A DNA stretch of 64,000 bases, taken from NCBI GenBank assembly GCA_013396635.1, contig WBMW01001277.1, positions 642,373 to 706,372 on the forward strand, given 5' to 3'. The notes under the pieces are model-generated. The model did no database searches. It had not been told where the DNA came from and saw only the letters and a program-made list of their open reading frames with translations. This DNA comes from Penelope pileata. Its lineage: Eukaryota; Chordata; Aves; Galliformes; Cracidae. The position numbers and the translations under genes are program-made. This document shows, piece by piece, positions 62,215-64,000 of the stretch (positions are counted from its first letter, which is position 1; every line of letters begins with the position of its first letter).

Positions 62215-62849
62215 TATTGACCTTAAAGTTCTTTCAGAATAACATTGGCTTTGGTTTAAGCTGTGAGTAAAAAGTAAAAGGTTAATGCAATATCAGCTCA
62301 TTCTCCTGCTTATGCTAAGCTTTTCAGCTTTAATTGTCTCCTGCTTCTTACAAAATTAACTATAAATGAATGAATGGAAATTTCAAAGCTGAATAGACAA
62401 CAGTGTTAAACAACTGACTTTCTTGTTTGTTCTGATTCACAATTTTTATTCATCTGAAGAGAGAGTACAAAATCATACAGATACAAATGTTTAAGGCGCT
62501 AGGATAGTCTGTGTTTTGGAGACTAATTCAATTGCTTGCTCTGAAACACACTTCTGTTATGACCTTACACTCTTGCAGGAACGAAGATAATAGCACTCTG
62601 CAGCTCACAGAACATTCTGAGAATGAATGCATTAAACATTTTGAGATGTTTCAAATGGATGTGGATTAGATGGGTAATGAAGGTAAAGAGGCAGGTGAAT
62701 TTATATCTTGTTTTCTAAAAAGGAAAATAACTCTTTAAAAGCACTGAGGTGATTACCTAATAAATCAGTAAAGCCCAGGTTCACAGTTTCAAGTTCATAT
62801 AAAAAAATTGGGAGCACAAATTCTTCCACAGGACAACATGGTTTAAGTT

Positions 62850-62936
62850 TTCCAGGGTAATCTTGGTGGTAGGTGAACGATTGGACTAGATGATCTTGGA
62901 AATCTTTTCCAACCTTGATGATTGTATTATTCTATC
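62850..62936 (+). mobile_element. CR1 LINE, short diverged 3' end fragment
   Basis: Carries 'ggactagatgatcttggaaa' and 'tcttttccaaccttgatgat', followed by a degraded tail (TGTATTATTCTATCAT). Only the terminal ~85 bp are recognisable. Confidence 0.85.
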
Positions 62937-64000
62937 ATCCTAACTGTGGAGAAACATACCTTTTTTTACTTTTATTTCCTTTACCCCTGCAAAATGTGAA
63001 AGATGTCTTTATTACAGTGCAAAAATAATCATCAGTATTTAGAAGGAGCTTAATACAATTTCAGTTTTCTCAAGTAAGGTTTTCCGTAACACCGCAGGTA
63101 GTTTAGAATGAATTTGTATTTGTGTTCTGATAGAAGGAACTCATGCAAATGAAACAGTAAACCCTGAGCTGGATAAATGTGCCCAATGGAACAGAAAGAG
63201 ACTTTTTATTTGTTCCTGCAAGTATTAAGTAGCAATGTTTTGAGTACCACAAGAGACCAACGAACAACACATTACATGAAAATGGGAGCTCAGTGCAAAA
63301 ACTTAAAACAAATGACAGTACACTGAAGAAACATGATTTATTTTAGAGAGGATTTCATTTGAAGGAGTTCTGTTAGTACTCGTAATTGATTAAGTATCTT
63401 CTTAGCATATTTGTCAGCAGGAAATAACAATAAGCTTGTTTTCACGGTATCTAGGTGAACAAGGTCAAACCAAAGCATGAAATAAGATAATACCAATCCT
63501 AGTGTAAATATGGGAACAGGTTAGTGTCTAGCTAAAGCATGATAATGAAAAAAACGCATACTCCTATGAGAGGTTTCAAGGATATTTCTCTGCTACATTT
63601 AAGGGTACATGTTATCCACAATAAAAATAAGAAATGGTCAATAATAAAAACAAGAACTTGTTGTTCTAAGAATAGTCAACATCTATTGTTTAAGCAATCA
63701 AATCCAGCTTTTCTTCCTTGGAAAGGAGAAGTGCTGTTTATTTAAAACCCTTCACATTTTTACTAAACAGTGTTGCTGTTCCTCTTGCGGGATGTGCCTA
63801 TTGCTATTATAAATGAAGTAATAAAAAGGGATGCACTGTTTCTTAATATTTACTATCGAGTACTGTAGGTTATTAGGGTAGCAGCTGAATGACGGGAACT
63901 GCACAGCACATCAGTGTGCAGCTCTCCCCAGTGTATTGGCAGTGTAGTGCCTGTGACACCCACTAACTCCATAAAATGCTTCAGATGAAGGTCCAGTTCC
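62937..64000. other. Non-coding interval, nothing recognised
   Basis: A+T-rich sequence to the end of the window. There is no gene, RNA or repeat family that I can support. Confidence 0.55.

Larger units (their letters stand above)
58197..62849. other. Non-coding interval with small repeats
   Basis: No gene recognised. It holds an imperfect ~21-bp duplication at 60886-60922, a CAG/CAA triplet microsatellite at 61143-61169 and a (TA)n run at 62200-62214. Two overlapping 69-codon frames on opposite strands across the triplet repeat are probably chance. Confidence 0.55.

Noticed and set aside
11167..64000. Search for NR0B1 (DAX1), expected on the TASL side away from GK
   Set aside because: Its first exon would give a long open frame with cysteine-rich repeats or a receptor ligand-binding domain. 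No such frame exists here.
1..64000. CRISPR arrays, bacterial operons, riboswitches, tRNA and rRNA genes
   Set aside because: The sequence is vertebrate nuclear DNA. No regularly spaced repeats, no tRNA-like A and B boxes in a foldable context, and no rRNA blocks were seen.
1..64000. Endogenous retrovirus or LTR element
   Set aside because: No paired long terminal repeats, primer-binding site or retroviral gene remnants were noticed. The reverse-transcriptase remnants all fit CR1.

Overview
The window is vertebrate nuclear DNA, most likely from a galliform bird and probably chicken. The repeats are CR1 LINEs with the bird-type 3' tail (ATTCTATG repeats) plus a mariner-type DNA transposon resembling chicken Galluhop. 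I recognise one protein-coding gene, TASL (formerly CXorf21). In human, TASL lies on Xp near GK, NR0B1 and IL1RAPL1, a block that corresponds to chicken chromosome 1. Species and chromosome are inferred, because no database search was possible.

Layout. Bases 1-9517 are A+T-rich non-coding DNA upstream of TASL. They hold a candidate PU.1-IRF composite site (7235-7244) and a 34-bp tandem duplication. The TASL coding exon is 9519-10394 (+), a single uninterrupted frame of 291 codons preceded by a splice-acceptor-like sequence. A 5'-truncated antisense CR1 (10471-11166) sits in the probable 3' UTR, and the first AATAAA downstream is at 11922-11927.

The remaining ~52 kb looks like a gene desert with no recognisable coding gene. 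It holds about ten CR1 fragments of different ages, three ~550-bp internally deleted mariner copies (12111-12665, 35502-36047, 54372-54925), short tandem duplications and microsatellites. A few G+C-rich or TAAT-rich blocks could be regulatory elements or exons of unannotated transcripts. I looked for GK and NR0B1 exons as expected neighbours and found none.

Biology. TASL is an innate immune adaptor on the endolysosome. Mammalian TASL binds SLC15A4 through its N terminus and recruits IRF5 through a C-terminal pLxIS motif, downstream of endosomal Toll-like receptors. Both ends are preserved here. No CRISPR array, bacterial operon, tRNA, rRNA or recent retroviral insertion was seen, and I found no clear case for a wholly new system. 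The best leads are the avian TASL locus, the uniform deleted-mariner subfamily and two candidate exons in the desert.
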